Assembly (NCBI GenBank): GCA_035516155.1
Contig: DATJAP010000044.1
Span: forward strand, 1-64,000
Reading direction: 5' to 3'
Length of the DNA stretch: 64,000 nucleotides
Origin: JAJYKN01 sp035516155
GTDB taxonomy: Bacteria > Nitrospirota > UBA9217
Part shown: one piece after another, positions 14,468 to 23,463 of the stretch
Numbering within the stretch: position 1 is the first letter of the stretch
Layout of the letters: each line of letters opens with the position of its first letter
The notes under the pieces: model-generated
Database searches by the model: none
What the model was told of the DNA's origin: nothing
Seen by the model: the letters and a program-made list of their open reading frames with translations, nothing else
Translations under genes and position numbers: made by a program

Positions 14468-16828
14468 CTACCCACATTTGGAGAACCCGCAGCCTCGGCA
14501 GAAAGCGCAGCCCTCGCCGAATTCCAAGAGACCACCGCAATCAGGGCATTCAGGGCAGAGTCCGAGATTGTTCTTGTAGCCGCCTTTCGCGCAGTCAGAA
14601 GTGGAATAGGCGACCGTCGGGTGCGCAACTACAGCCTTTGGCCTGGCGTGAGGCTGATGCCGCTGGCTCATGCCATCCTTGGTGTAGCGCTCCAGCGCCC
14701 TTCCAATGGCGTCGGGGCAGGACAGAATCGAACCTCCCTCACCCCAAGCCGGCGACGGGCAGCGGATGCCCTTGACCTGCTTGATGATCGAATCGAGGGA
14801 CACTCCAGAGCGTAGCGCAAGAGAAACCATACGGCTTACCGCCTCGGACTGGCTAGCTGCGCATCCACCCGACTTGCCCATGGTAGAGAAGACCTCGCAG
14901 ATGCCCTCTTCGTCCTCGTTGATCGTGATGTAGAGATTGCCGCACCCGGTGGGTATCTTCTGGGTAACACCATGTGTGAGCACCGGCCGATTCCGTGGTT
15001 TCTTCTCCTCGGCCAACTCCGGTGACGCCGAGGCGACCGTAACCAGCTGGGCAGTAGCCTTGCGCGCCTTCTCCGTGGCGCCTGTGGAGAGCACCTGCTC
15101 GTCGCGGGATCCGTCGCGATAGATCGTCACGCCTTTGCAGCCTGTTTTGTAAGCAAGCATATAGGCCTTCTCAACGTCCTTCTGCGTGGCGCTATGCGGG
15201 AAATTCACCGTTTTGGAAACGGCGTTATCAGTATATTTCTGGAAAGCGGCTTGCATGCGGATATGCGACTCCGGTGTGATGTCATGGGCCGTGACGAACA
15301 CGCGCTGCACATCCTCGGGCACGGTAGGAACGCTCGTGCACCCGCCGTGCTCGGCGATTTCCTTCATAAGCTGTTCGGAATAAAAGCCGCGCTTCTTTGC
15401 CATTTTTTCGAACACAGGATTTACCTCGATCAGTTCCGCGCCGTCAAGCACCTTCCGCATAAAGGTCAGGCCGAAGAGCGGTTCAATGCCGCTCGAACAG
15501 CCAGCGATGATGGACAGTGTCCCCGTCGGCGCGATGGTCGTGACCGTCGCATTCCGGATTGGCGCCCTTCCCGGCTTATCGAAGATGCTGCCCTTAAAGT
15601 TCGGGAAAGCCCCGCGCTCCACGGCAAGTTCCTCGCTCATTTTCCGGCCCTCGTCGGTAATGAATTTCATCACCATCTCGCCGGTCCGCTCGGCTTGCTC
15701 AGAGTTGTAAGGCACGCCCATTTCGAGTAACATGTCGGCGAAGCCCATGACGCCCAGGCCGATTTTGCGGTTCGACCGCGTCATCTGGCTGATTTTTTCA
15801 ATCGGATAACGGTTCACGTCGATCACGTTGTCGAGAAAGTGGACTGCATGTCGCACGGTATGGCGAAGCTTGTCGAAATCGATCGAGTTGCCATTGGCTG
15901 CAAGCATCTTCGCGAGGTTAATCGAGCCAAGGTTGCACGATTCATAGGGAAGCAGCGGCTGCTCGCCGCACGGATTGGTGGATTCCACCATACCCACGTG
16001 CGGAGTGGGATTGTACTGGTTGATTCGGTCCAGGAAGATAATGCCCGGATCGCCGTTTTTCCATGCCATGTTCACGATGGTATCGAAGACCTTGCGGGCC
16101 TCGAGCCGCTTGACCACTGCCCTGTTGCGGGGGGACACCAACTCGTACTCGCCGTTCCTATCCACGGCATCCATGAACTGGTCAGTCATGGCCACGGAGA
16201 TGTTGAAGTTGTTGAGCCGGTCATTCTGTTGCTTGCAGGTCACGAAATCGAGAACGTCCGGGTGGTCAACCTGAAGGATGCCCATATTCGCGCCGCGGCG
16301 GGTGCCACCTTGCTTTACCGTCTCCGTCGCCGCATCGAAAACAGTCATAAAGGAGATGGGGCCCGATGAAACGCCTTTGGTGGACTTGACCACATCGTTC
16401 TTCGGCCGGATGCGGGAGAAGGAGAAACCGGTGCCGCCTCCCGACTTGTGGATGAGCGCCGCGTTCTTCACGGACTCGAAGATCTCGTCCATGGAGTCTC
16501 CCACAGGCAGCACGAAGCAGGCGGAAAGCTGGCCGAGCTCGCGCCCCGCGTTCATGAGCGTAGGGCTGTTCGGCAGAAACTCAAGGGACGTCATGAGACG
16601 GTAGAACTCGGTCGCTGTCCGCTCCACATCGGCGTCGGTCCCGCCATAGGCGCGGTCGCCCTCGGCAATGGTCCGCGCCACGCGCGTAAACATGTCAACT
16701 GCTGTTTCAATAACAGCCCCATCTTCATTCCGCTTGAGGTAGCGTTTTTCAAGAACTTTGAGACTGTTCTCGGAAAGATTAAGGCCCTTACCGGAAGCTG
16801 TTGTGGAAACAGAAGCTGCACTCTTCAT
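14468..16828 (-). CDS. nrdJ: Class II (adenosylcobalamin-dependent) ribonucleoside-diphosphate reductase
   Basis: 786 residues. It reduces ribonucleotides to deoxyribonucleotides using adenosylcobalamin, independent of oxygen. Conserved class II features: NSPTLMNAGRELGQLSACFVLPVGDSM (first redox Cys), KSGGGTGFSFSRIRP, GGTRRGANMGIL, NPCGEQPLLPYESCNLGSINL with the thiyl-radical Cys and catalytic Asn/Glu, and a C-terminal zinc-finger-like tail with CPECPDCGG and CAFCRGCGFSKCG cysteines that shuttle electrons. GAGGAGG precedes the ATG. The gene has a promoter overlapped by two NrdR boxes and a downstream terminator, so it is monocistronic. No class I or III enzyme is seen in the window. Confidence 0.97.
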   Translation of the reverse strand: MKSAASVSTTASGKGLNLSENSLKVLEKRYLKRNEDGAVIETAVDMFTRVARTIAEGDRAYGGTDADVERTATEFYRLMTSLEFLPNSPTLMNAGRELGQLSACFVLPVGDSMDEIFESVKNAALIHKSGGGTGFSFSRIRPKNDVVKSTKGVSSGPISFMTVFDAATETVKQGGTRRGANMGILQVDHPDVLDFVTCKQQNDRLNNFNISVAMTDQFMDAVDRNGEYELVSPRNRAVVKRLEARKVFDTIVNMAWKNGDPGIIFLDRINQYNPTPHVGMVESTNPCGEQPLLPYESCNLGSINLAKMLAANGNSIDFDKLRHTVRHAVHFLDNVIDVNRYPIEKISQMTRSNRKIGLGVMGFADMLLEMGVPYNSEQAERTGEMVMKFITDEGRKMSEELAVERGAFPNFKGSIFDKPGRAPIRNATVTTIAPTGTLSIIAGCSSGIEPLFGLTFMRKVLDGAELIEVNPVFEKMAKKRGFYSEQLMKEIAEHGGCTSVPTVPEDVQRVFVTAHDITPESHIRMQAAFQKYTDNAVSKTVNFPHSATQKDVEKAYMLAYKTGCKGVTIYRDGSRDEQVLSTGATEKARKATAQLVTVASASPELAEEKKPRNRPVLTHGVTQKIPTGCGNLYITINEDEEGICEVFSTMGKSGGCAASQSEAVSRMVSLALRSGVSLDSIIKQVKGIRCPSPAWGEGGSILSCPDAIGRALERYTKDGMSQRHQPHARPKAVVAHPTVAYSTSDCAKGGYKNNLGLCPECPDCGGLLEFGEGCAFCRGCGFSKCG

Positions 16829-16879
16829 AAATCTTCCTCCTCAAGATGGTATAGTTAAAATGTATGGATACAAATTAGG

Positions 16880-16905
16880 AAAGAGCACCCCGAAGGCTGC
16901 TCTTT
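16880..16905 (-). other. Hairpin in the nrdJ 5' untranslated region
   Basis: 8-bp stem AAAGAGCA/TGCTCTTT with a TTCG-containing loop on the minus strand, about 50 bases upstream of the nrdJ start. No T-run follows, so it is not a plain terminator. Confidence 0.4.
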
Positions 16906-16952
16906 AAAATACTGTCGGTAATTGTTTGGCGATTTTTCGGTGAAACGGCATG

Positions 16953-17007
16953 CCACTCTATTTTGTGGAACGAAATAATTATAGCCACAAGATATTGTGT
17001 TTGTCAA
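16953..17007 (-). promoter_or_regulatory. nrdJ promoter with two NrdR boxes
   Basis: Minus strand: TTGACA (17007-17002), 18-nt spacer, TATAAT (16983-16978). Box 1 ACACAATATCTTGTGG (17000-16985) sits in the spacer; box 2 CCACAAAATAGAGTGG (16968-16953) lies downstream of the -10. Both resemble the NrdR consensus ACAcwATATaTwGtgt, and they start 32 bases apart (three helical turns), the usual tandem arrangement. NrdR, an ATP/dATP-sensing repressor, would occlude RNA polymerase here. Confidence 0.8.
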
Positions 17008-17482
17008 ACTAAATATAAAAAAAGATCGCAAACAAAGGAGGTTCAAAGAAGTGAGGATTTATGCGGTTATTTTAATCTCGACATAGTTCTCATCGCGCCA
17101 GGCAAGGACGAAATAAAACGGAGCATGAAAAACAGCAGGCCCATGCCCCTTTTCCCCCCTTGGGACCTCCAAGAGGGAATTTCCGTGGAGCGGTTTGGTC
17201 TGGTTTAGGGAAAAATATACCCTACTTGAGTTCCTGCTCTCGAACTCCGCCTGAGATTGGCGGATGCCCGAGCGAGTGTGCGAACACTTCGAACACTCCT
17301 AAGGCGAGCAGTCTGGTGGTCTAACGATCACACGTTTGTTGTTACGTCTGGTGTTGTGTGTGGTAAACAGTTTAATTTTTCCAAGACGGATTCCAGAATA
17401 GATTTATTGAGCCCCCCTAGGCCGCAGCCCCGTTCGGGCGATACCTGCCGTTTTCCGATTTCGTTGGTATCAACGTGTTGGT
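17008..17482. other. Intergenic gap, no gene recognised
   Basis: About 475 bases between the nrdJ promoter and the end of uspA. An 81-codon plus-strand frame starts within the NrdR region but has no coding character. A GAGTGT/ACACTC inverted repeat lies at 17274-17298. Nothing further identified. Confidence 0.4.
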
Positions 17483-17959
17483 TTATTCCACTACCCAAAC
17501 TGCACAATTCTTGGCCTCGTGGATGAGCCGGTTCGATGTGCTGCCGAAGAGGAACTCCTCGGCTTTCGTCTTGTGGTGACGACCGACGACTACGGTGCAG
17601 CAGGTGAGATCGCACCGGGTCTCCAAGATGGCATCGGACATGGACTTTGACTCTCCCATACAGGCTCGGTAGCGCACCTTGTTCTCGGGAAACCCGGACT
17701 GAATCAGGATCTGCCGGTAGTTCTTCAGCATCTTGTTGGCGGTGTCGAGCTCTTTCTTCAACCAATCGTTCATTTCTGCCTCGGAGTCGAAGAAGTCCAG
17801 CTCGGCGTCGGGGATGATCGATAGCAGTGTGACGGTAAACCCCGGGAAGCCTCCGAGAAAATCGGCCACATAGAGCACGGCTCGGCGCGAGCTGTCCGTC
17901 TCGTCAACCGCGATCAAGAGATGCTTGTCTTTCACCACGTTATCGACTTCGGGTTTCAT
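17483..17959 (-). CDS. Universal stress protein (UspA family)
   Basis: 158 residues. Rossmann-like UspA fold: LLIAVDETDSSRRAVLYVADF at the N-terminus (Asp at the ATP site) and CTVVVGRHHKTKAEEFLFGSTSNRLIHEAKNCAVWVVE at the C-terminus, which matches the G-x2-[GH]-x9-G-[ST] ATP-binding motif. It is probably nucleotide-binding and may modulate stress survival. GGAG precedes the ATG. The kinase-fold gene lies directly upstream on the same strand (145-base gap). Confidence 0.9.
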   Translation of the reverse strand: MKPEVDNVVKDKHLLIAVDETDSSRRAVLYVADFLGGFPGFTVTLLSIIPDAELDFFDSEAEMNDWLKKELDTANKMLKNYRQILIQSGFPENKVRYRACMGESKSMSDAILETRCDLTCCTVVVGRHHKTKAEEFLFGSTSNRLIHEAKNCAVWVVE

Positions 17960-18103
17960 GAAAGGGCTCCTTTCGACAAACGAAATCTTTTTTCCACAGA
18001 CATTGCAGCGGCCGGGGAGATTTAAAACCCGGTCAGATTGACTGTTTCCTTTTCAATGAAATCATTTCTTTTCAACACCGCGGTCCTTGACTACCCTCGT
18101 CAC

Positions 18104-19084
18104 TCAGGGAGCCAATTCTTCCCGCGCATCTCCCAAGTCTTCAAGCAGTTCCCGGGTCTCTTCATAGTAAACCGGCGCACTTAAAGCGAAATGCATCAGA
18201 ACCCGGTTCAATTTTCCGGGAATGTAGGGGAATATCTTTTTCAGGTTGTTCACCCGGTTGTGAAATACGATGTTCACATCGTCCTCCGTCAACCGTTCGA
18301 GCAATCCGGGATTTTCCTTGAGCAGCCGGTACGTGGTAATGTCTCCCCGGCCGGTGATGAAAAGCAGGACATTGCCGAGTCCGAAAAGATCGTAGCCGAA
18401 ACGGCTTTCGCTATGACGGTAGTTGAAATCGAAGTCGATCCAGCGGTACCTGCCCGTTGACGCATCCTGGATGATATGGTCGCGCCGTATATCTCCGTGT
18501 TTTTCATCGTTCTCGTGCAAAAACTGGATTGCGCCGACGATGCCCATGAACTCATCGAGCAGCATGGGAAAATAATGATAGAAATAGTCCTCGTGGTCTT
18601 TGCCCATCTCAAGCGTAATCTGGCCGAGGGTTTTACCTTTGATGTAGTCCAAAATACGAAGCTGGTTTCCTGCCGAATCTAGCACGGTCTTCCCCTGCAT
18701 GAAATCCGGTCTGCCGCGCACGAGTTCAAGAATGCGCGCTTCTTTTTGCGGGCTCCTGACGCATTCGAACACGAGGGTTCCGATTTTTGCCTGGAACCGT
18801 TCCTTGAAGACCCATTTCAGGATGGTAATATCGCCGGTAAGGAGATTGCGCGCCCGCTTGACCCAGAACTTCTGCTCGTCGTCAATGCCGAACCTGCCTT
18901 CTCGCTCATTGTTCCGTATAAAATAGGGTACACCGTCGAGCACAACCACATCGTCGTAGTCCACGCGGAAGAAATCCGATGTGTCCTTAACTTGCACGCG
19001 TTTGGGCACTCGATCGCGAGGAACCACCTTGCGGACCATTCGCAAGAGGTCCTTCTCCGAATATCCTCCGTTATCAACCGCCAT
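18104..19084 (-). CDS. Protein kinase-fold phosphotransferase
   Basis: 326 residues. The centre carries a kinase-like catalytic loop HGDIRRDHII (residues about 193-202) and a metal-binding DFDFN motif (about 213-217) in place of canonical HRD...N and DFG. Upstream IGTLVFECVRSPQKEARILELVRG provides a possible alpha-C Glu. This matches atypical bacterial Ser/Thr or aminoglycoside-type kinases. No membrane segment or sensor domain is seen. An extended -10-like TGC-TATAAT lies just upstream (near 19104). Next to uspA, so it may phosphorylate or be co-regulated with it; that is inference. Confidence 0.75.
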   Translation of the reverse strand: MAVDNGGYSEKDLLRMVRKVVPRDRVPKRVQVKDTSDFFRVDYDDVVVLDGVPYFIRNNEREGRFGIDDEQKFWVKRARNLLTGDITILKWVFKERFQAKIGTLVFECVRSPQKEARILELVRGRPDFMQGKTVLDSAGNQLRILDYIKGKTLGQITLEMGKDHEDYFYHYFPMLLDEFMGIVGAIQFLHENDEKHGDIRRDHIIQDASTGRYRWIDFDFNYRHSESRFGYDLFGLGNVLLFITGRGDITTYRLLKENPGLLERLTEDDVNIVFHNRVNNLKKIFPYIPGKLNRVLMHFALSAPVYYEETRELLEDLGDAREELAP

Positions 19085-19923
19085 ATATGCCGCTCCTTAG
19101 TATTTAAATTATAGCAGAGCCAGCTTTTCTGGACCCGGAAATCTGACTACCCGATCTCACGCGGCAGTCAACGCAAAACAGCGTTTTCCGTCTTGCCGCG
19201 GCCGACGTGCTTAATCAACACGTTTAGATGAGGCATCATCTCAATTTTGCGAAGCGAGACCAGAGCAGTTCGTGGTAGATAAGTATGAATTGAAGTACGG
19301 CAAAAAGCCCGGCGGCGTTTCAGAACGGGGAAAAGGAGAGGATGGGGCTGATGAATGTTGACATCTGTGCGAAAAAAAGTTCTGGCGGTTGAATATACAA
19401 AATGCCTCCACATCAGCATGGTCTCCCTGCTTTTCAAATTATTTTTCCTGAATCAACCCATTCAGTATGCTTTTATTAATAGATACATTGCGGCGTAATC
19501 ACATATTTCTTGACAGCGCATAAACTCTTGAATAGAATGTGCTCCTATATCGCCGAGGGCCGAGCTCAGATCAACTCGAAGGGTCAAGGGCATAATATAT
19601 TCGACCATCGTGTTTGTCTCGCTAGTTTCCCGTTGGCGAACGTTTTTATTATATTGATATATGAATAGTTATCAAGCAACCGAATATTATTTTAAGGTAT
19701 CCAAGTGCATGTTAAAGAAAACGTGCAGGAGCCAAGGAACAAAGCAAAGAGATTGAATCGAGGTGCTGAGGGGGCTGGCAAAGAAGGTCTTGATTTTCCC
19801 CCGCAAGACCACAAGCGTAAAAATCCCCCTGGTGCCACCCATCTTGAAGGAAAGCTGATATGATACCGGCAGGGGATGCCGGGCAGCAGACGTATGCCGG
19901 ATCCTGACAGCCTGTCTTTTTAC
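19085..19923. other. Long intergenic region between divergent kinase and scpA genes
   Basis: About 840 bases with AT-rich patches and only short frames. One 48-codon frame (19462-19608, minus) is listed separately as a weak candidate. No tRNA, rRNA or known riboswitch pattern was recognised. Confidence 0.4.
19462..19608 (-). CDS. Candidate small ORF (48 residues), unproven
   Basis: ATG at 19608, TGA at 19464. The product begins MVEYIMPLTLRVDLSSALGD and ends CDYAAMYLLIKAY. It has a balanced, globular-looking composition unlike the noise frames around it, but the ribosome-binding site is weak. No family recognised. Confidence 0.25.
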   Translation of the reverse strand: MVEYIMPLTLRVDLSSALGDIGAHSIQEFMRCQEICDYAAMYLLIKAY

Positions 19924-19952
19924 TTGACTTTTCGGGCAAATAGAGATAATTT
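19924..19952 (+). promoter_or_regulatory. Sigma70-type promoter of the scpA operon
   Basis: TTGACT (19924-19929), 17-nt spacer, TAATTT (19947-19952); the expected start is about 55 bases upstream of the scpA ATG. Confidence 0.4.
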
Positions 19953-20014
19953 CACTTTAACTTTGTTGGCACGGACGGGTCTCTCCACCCCTGTGCGGAG
20001 GCATCGAATCGTTC

Positions 20015-20773
20015 ATGTCGTACCAGATCAAACTTGAGATTTTTGAAGGTCCCATGGACCTTCTCCTGCATCTCATCAAAAAGCACGAACTCGACATCTA
20101 CTCCATCCCCATATCACTCATCACCCAGCAATATCTAGAATACATCGAGCTCATGAAGAGTCTCGATATGGAGATCGCTGGCGATTTTCTGGTGATGGCA
20201 TCGACGCTCACGCATATCAAGTCCAAAATGCTTCTGCCTCCATCCGAGAATCCTGAAAAAGACGAAGATGGCGTCGACCCCCGGGAAGAACTGATCAGAC
20301 GGCTGCTTGAATACAAGAGTTTCAAGGATGCTGCCGCTTCCCTGGAGAACAAGGAAGAAACCTGGTCGAGAGTTTATATGCGCCCGGCCGAAACAGCACC
20401 CAATCTCCCGGGCGACGATGAACCCCTGCTTTTTGATTTCCACCTCTTCGACCTCCTTGCAGCGCTCAAAGAGGTAATGGCTCGCGTTCCCGATGCCAGC
20501 TTCGAAATCACGGCCGAGGCTGTATCCATCACCGAGAAGATTTCCCTGATTCTGGCCCGTCTCGAGGCCGTGGAAAGTCTGCTCTTTGCCGACTTGTTCG
20601 AGGGGAACATGACCAGGGCTCAAGTGATCGGCACCTTCCTGGCGCTCCTCGAACTCATAAAGACCCGCGTCATCAAAGCCGTACAGGTCGAGCAGTTCGG
20701 CGCCATCAGGATCATGAAAGCAGTAAACGAGACAACGGCCCGCGATACAGCCACCGGCAATCTGTTCGGCTAG
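20015..20773 (+). CDS. scpA: Segregation and condensation protein A (kleisin)
   Basis: 252 residues. N-terminal YQIKLEIFEGPMDLLLHLIKKHELDIYSIPISLITQQYLEYI is the classic ScpA signature; the C-terminal winged helix (ITEKISLILARLEAVESLLFADLF...VIGTFLALLELIKTRVIKAVQVEQFGAIRI) binds the SMC head. As the kleisin, it bridges the SMC dimer heads and recruits ScpB, compacting and segregating the chromosome. It is followed directly by a HEAT-repeat gene and then scpB. smc itself is not in the window. Confidence 0.96.
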   Translation: MSYQIKLEIFEGPMDLLLHLIKKHELDIYSIPISLITQQYLEYIELMKSLDMEIAGDFLVMASTLTHIKSKMLLPPSENPEKDEDGVDPREELIRRLLEYKSFKDAAASLENKEETWSRVYMRPAETAPNLPGDDEPLLFDFHLFDLLAALKEVMARVPDASFEITAEAVSITEKISLILARLEAVESLLFADLFEGNMTRAQVIGTFLALLELIKTRVIKAVQVEQFGAIRIMKAVNETTARDTATGNLFG

Positions 20774-20833
20774 GTGACAATACCGGAGAAAGTTGAGTTG
20801 TGCATGCTGTTTAACAGCCTGAACGAAAGGTCA

Positions 20834-21682
20834 ATGAAACCCGATATCAAATCACTTGCTCAGCAGAAGAAATTCGGTGACATCGAAACCGCAGTGTACG
20901 GCGACCGCTCGCTTATCGGCGACCTCGTCGCGCTCCTGTCCGAGAAGAATGGCGATGTCCGCTCCGGCGTACTGAACCTCCTGTCCCGCGTGGGATTTGA
21001 TTATCCGAAAGATACGAGGCCCCATCTCCCGGTGCTCATCGCTCTCCTCGATGACCCTGACATGTTCATTAAGATCGATGCGGCGAACGCCGTGGGGAAC
21101 TTGGGCTTCAATTTCAAGGATTCGGCCTCTCAGGCTTCGCCCAAGCTCAAAGCGTTGCTGGACCATGCGCAGAGCTTGGTGCGTCAGGAAGCGGCCTATG
21201 CACTCGGGAACATCGGATTTGCCCACACCGATCTAGTCAAAGACGCGGTGCCACGCCTGATCATGATGCTCGAACGGGGTGACGACGATGAACGCGAGGC
21301 TGCCGCCCACGCCCTCGGCAAAGTCGGCATTAATGCCCCGGAGCTGATCCACGGCATCCTCCCGAAGCTCGTTGAGGTGCTCGAATTTTCCAAAGAGGCG
21401 ACCTGCGGCGGCGTGCTCTTCGCCTTGGGAGCTATCGGCCTCCACTATCCCGAGGAAGTGGCAGGGCTCGTGCCGCGGTTGATGCAGTATCTGGAAAGCA
21501 GCCAGCCGAACGCGGTGAAGAATGCCGTCGCGGCCATCGGAAACATCGGGAGTTCCAATCCCGAGCTCGTGAAGGACGCCATTCCGAAGATCCTCAAAAT
21601 CATGGAAACCACGACGGATATCGACGTGAAGATGAACGCCAAAGTAGCGCTCGGCAGGTTGGGCGATCCTTCGGTGATGTGA
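20834..21682 (+). CDS. HEAT/ARM-repeat protein encoded between scpA and scpB
   Basis: 282 residues from the ATG at 20834 (AAAGG upstream); the frame is open back to a GTG at 20774 immediately after the scpA stop, so a longer start is possible. Residues from about 27 onward form seven consecutive repeats of about 37 residues, each of the type 'hhPkLxxLLxxxxxxVRxxAAxALGnIGhxxPxLVkd' (for example VRQEAAYALGNIGFAHTDLV and REAAAHALGKVGINAPELI). This is a right-handed superhelical scaffold for protein-protein interaction with no enzymatic motif. Sandwiched between kleisin and kite genes, it is a candidate partner of the SMC complex, reminiscent of eukaryotic HAWK subunits; that link is inference from position. 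Confidence 0.85.
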   Translation: MKPDIKSLAQQKKFGDIETAVYGDRSLIGDLVALLSEKNGDVRSGVLNLLSRVGFDYPKDTRPHLPVLIALLDDPDMFIKIDAANAVGNLGFNFKDSASQASPKLKALLDHAQSLVRQEAAYALGNIGFAHTDLVKDAVPRLIMMLERGDDDEREAAAHALGKVGINAPELIHGILPKLVEVLEFSKEATCGGVLFALGAIGLHYPEEVAGLVPRLMQYLESSQPNAVKNAVAAIGNIGSSNPELVKDAIPKILKIMETTTDIDVKMNAKVALGRLGDPSVM

Positions 21683-21818
21683 GAAACAAAGTTTCAGGCG
21701 CGAATGAATACGGGCTGATATAGGAATGCTTTCCTGAAACCCGGAGATCCGTTTTGGATTTTTCTTTTATTGGCATTCATCCGTTGTGCCCCATCATTTG
21801 ATTCTGTGAGGTTTAATT

Positions 21819-22508
21819 TTGGAAGATCAAGAATTGAAATCGGCAATCGAAGCCGTTCTTTTCATCGCAGGCTATCCCCTGTCCGTGGACAGGCTGAAAA
21901 GCCTGTTTGAGGAAGCGACACAGGAGCAGATCGAAGCGCAGCTTGCCGGGCTCAGGCAGGCCTATGACGACCGCGGCGCCGGCATTATGCTGGCGGAAAT
22001 TGCCGGCGGGTATCAGCTGGCCACCAGGCCGGAGCATGCAGGGTGGCTGAGAAAGTTCCGCTCCGTCAAGGTCTCCACGAGGCTGTCGAAGCCAGCTCTT
22101 GAGACGCTTGCCATTATAGCCTATAAGCAGCCGATTACGCGCACGGAGATGGAAGTTATCCGGGGGGTAAACATCGGCGGCATCATGCGGAACCTCATGG
22201 AACGCCGGCTCGTGAAAATCGTCGGCAAGAAGGACGTGCCCGGCAGGCCCATGCTCTACGGCACTACCCCCGAATTTCTTCAGTATTTCGGGTTAAAGGA
22301 TCTCTCCGCGCTGCCTACACTCAAGGAGTTCCAGGAGCTTGAGGCCGGCGAGGAGGTTATGGAAGAGGTCGTGGGGGAGGAGGATGCCGAGGCAGCAGAA
22401 GCACAGGCATCGGAGGATACGGCAACGTCGGGGGAACCAACGGCGACGGAAGCGGCGGACGACGAACCGGTGGCTTCTGCCGCATCCGGGGAGAATGTCA
22501 CGGGATGA
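21819..22508 (+). CDS. scpB: Segregation and condensation protein B (kite subunit)
   Basis: 229 residues. It starts at TTG 21819, supported by GTGAGG upstream and the conserved N-terminus EDQELKSAIEAVLFIAGYPLSV. Two winged helices include LSKPALETLAIIAYKQPITRTEMEVIRGVN and VKIVGKKDVPGRPMLYGTTPEFLQYFGL, the hallmark of ScpB. The last 45 residues form an acidic Glu/Ala-rich tail. The ScpB dimer binds the ScpA linker within the SMC complex. Its stop overlaps the ATG of the MinD-like gene (ATGA), showing translational coupling. Confidence 0.95.
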   Translation: MEDQELKSAIEAVLFIAGYPLSVDRLKSLFEEATQEQIEAQLAGLRQAYDDRGAGIMLAEIAGGYQLATRPEHAGWLRKFRSVKVSTRLSKPALETLAIIAYKQPITRTEMEVIRGVNIGGIMRNLMERRLVKIVGKKDVPGRPMLYGTTPEFLQYFGLKDLSALPTLKEFQELEAGEEVMEEVVGEEDAEAAEAQASEDTATSGEPTATEAADDEPVASAASGENVTG

Positions 22509-23449
22509 TAGAACTCCAGGATGCTCTGCGCAAGAAGGAAATCTGGGCAATCGGCGGCGGAAAGGGTGGGATCGGCAAAAGCCTGCTCACCGGGAATATC
22601 GGCATCTCACTTGCCCGTCTCAAGAAAAAAGTGCTCCTTGTTGACGCCGACCTCGGCGGCGCGAACCTTCATACCACGCTTGGCATTGGGGTCCCCCAGA
22701 CTACGCTCTCGGACTTTCTGAACCGTCGCGTGGACAGTATTCAGGACGTTATCATCAAGACGAGCGTTCCGAACCTGAGCCTCATCAGCGGGGCCCAGGA
22801 TTTCCTCGATGCGGCAAACCCCAATTTCGCTCAGAAGACCCGGCTGCTCAGACACCTTGAGACCTTAGATGCCGATTATATCCTCCTCGATCTTGGTGCT
22901 GGAACCTCCTTCAACATACTTGACTTTTTTCTCTTCTCGGACCACGGCATCCTGGTCGTACTACCCGAACCTACGGCGATCGAGAATGCGTACCGTTTCA
23001 TTAAGAGCGCCTTTTACCGCAGGTTCAAGAAGGTCGTGGCGAACCAGAACATCAAGGACCTTATTGACACGGCCATGGACCAGAAGAACAGCATGGGCAT
23101 CCGTACACCCTATGACCTGATCGAGCGCGTAAAGACCATAGAGCGCGAGGTCGGCGAAATACTCGAACTCGAGGTGCTCAAATTCAAGCCAAAGCTTGTG
23201 GTAAACCAGGTGCGGACCAAGAACGACATCCAGATCGGGTTTTCTATGAAAAGCGCGTGCCAGAAATACTTCGGAATCAACCTTGAATATCTTGGATACG
23301 TGGAATATGACGACTGCGTATGGCAATCCATTCGGAGCAAGCGGCCGCTTGCCATTGAATACCCCTACTCGCGGCCCTCGCGGTGCATCGAACGCATTGT
23401 CCACAATCTGCTTCGCAAGGAACAGCTGACGCTAAGCATGCTCTACTAG
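22505..23449 (+). CDS. MinD/FlhG-like ATPase
   Basis: 314 residues. Deviant Walker A motif IGGGKGGIGKSLLTGNIG with the signature Lys, LLVDADLGGANLHTTLGI (switch/Walker B region), and a DLGAGTSFNILDFFLFSD segment typical of MinD/MipZ/ParA positioning ATPases. The C-terminal half (KPKLVVNQVRTKNDIQIGFSMKSACQKYFGI) matches FlhG/YlxH-type MinD paralogues rather than ParA. No C-terminal amphipathic membrane helix is obvious. It overlaps scpB by 4 bases and precedes a DnaJ-HTH gene. It may position a structure or couple to chromosome organisation; the target is unknown. Confidence 0.9.
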   Translation: MIELQDALRKKEIWAIGGGKGGIGKSLLTGNIGISLARLKKKVLLVDADLGGANLHTTLGIGVPQTTLSDFLNRRVDSIQDVIIKTSVPNLSLISGAQDFLDAANPNFAQKTRLLRHLETLDADYILLDLGAGTSFNILDFFLFSDHGILVVLPEPTAIENAYRFIKSAFYRRFKKVVANQNIKDLIDTAMDQKNSMGIRTPYDLIERVKTIEREVGEILELEVLKFKPKLVVNQVRTKNDIQIGFSMKSACQKYFGINLEYLGYVEYDDCVWQSIRSKRPLAIEYPYSRPSRCIERIVHNLLRKEQLTLSMLY

Positions 23450-23463
23450 GGAACGGTGCCGTG

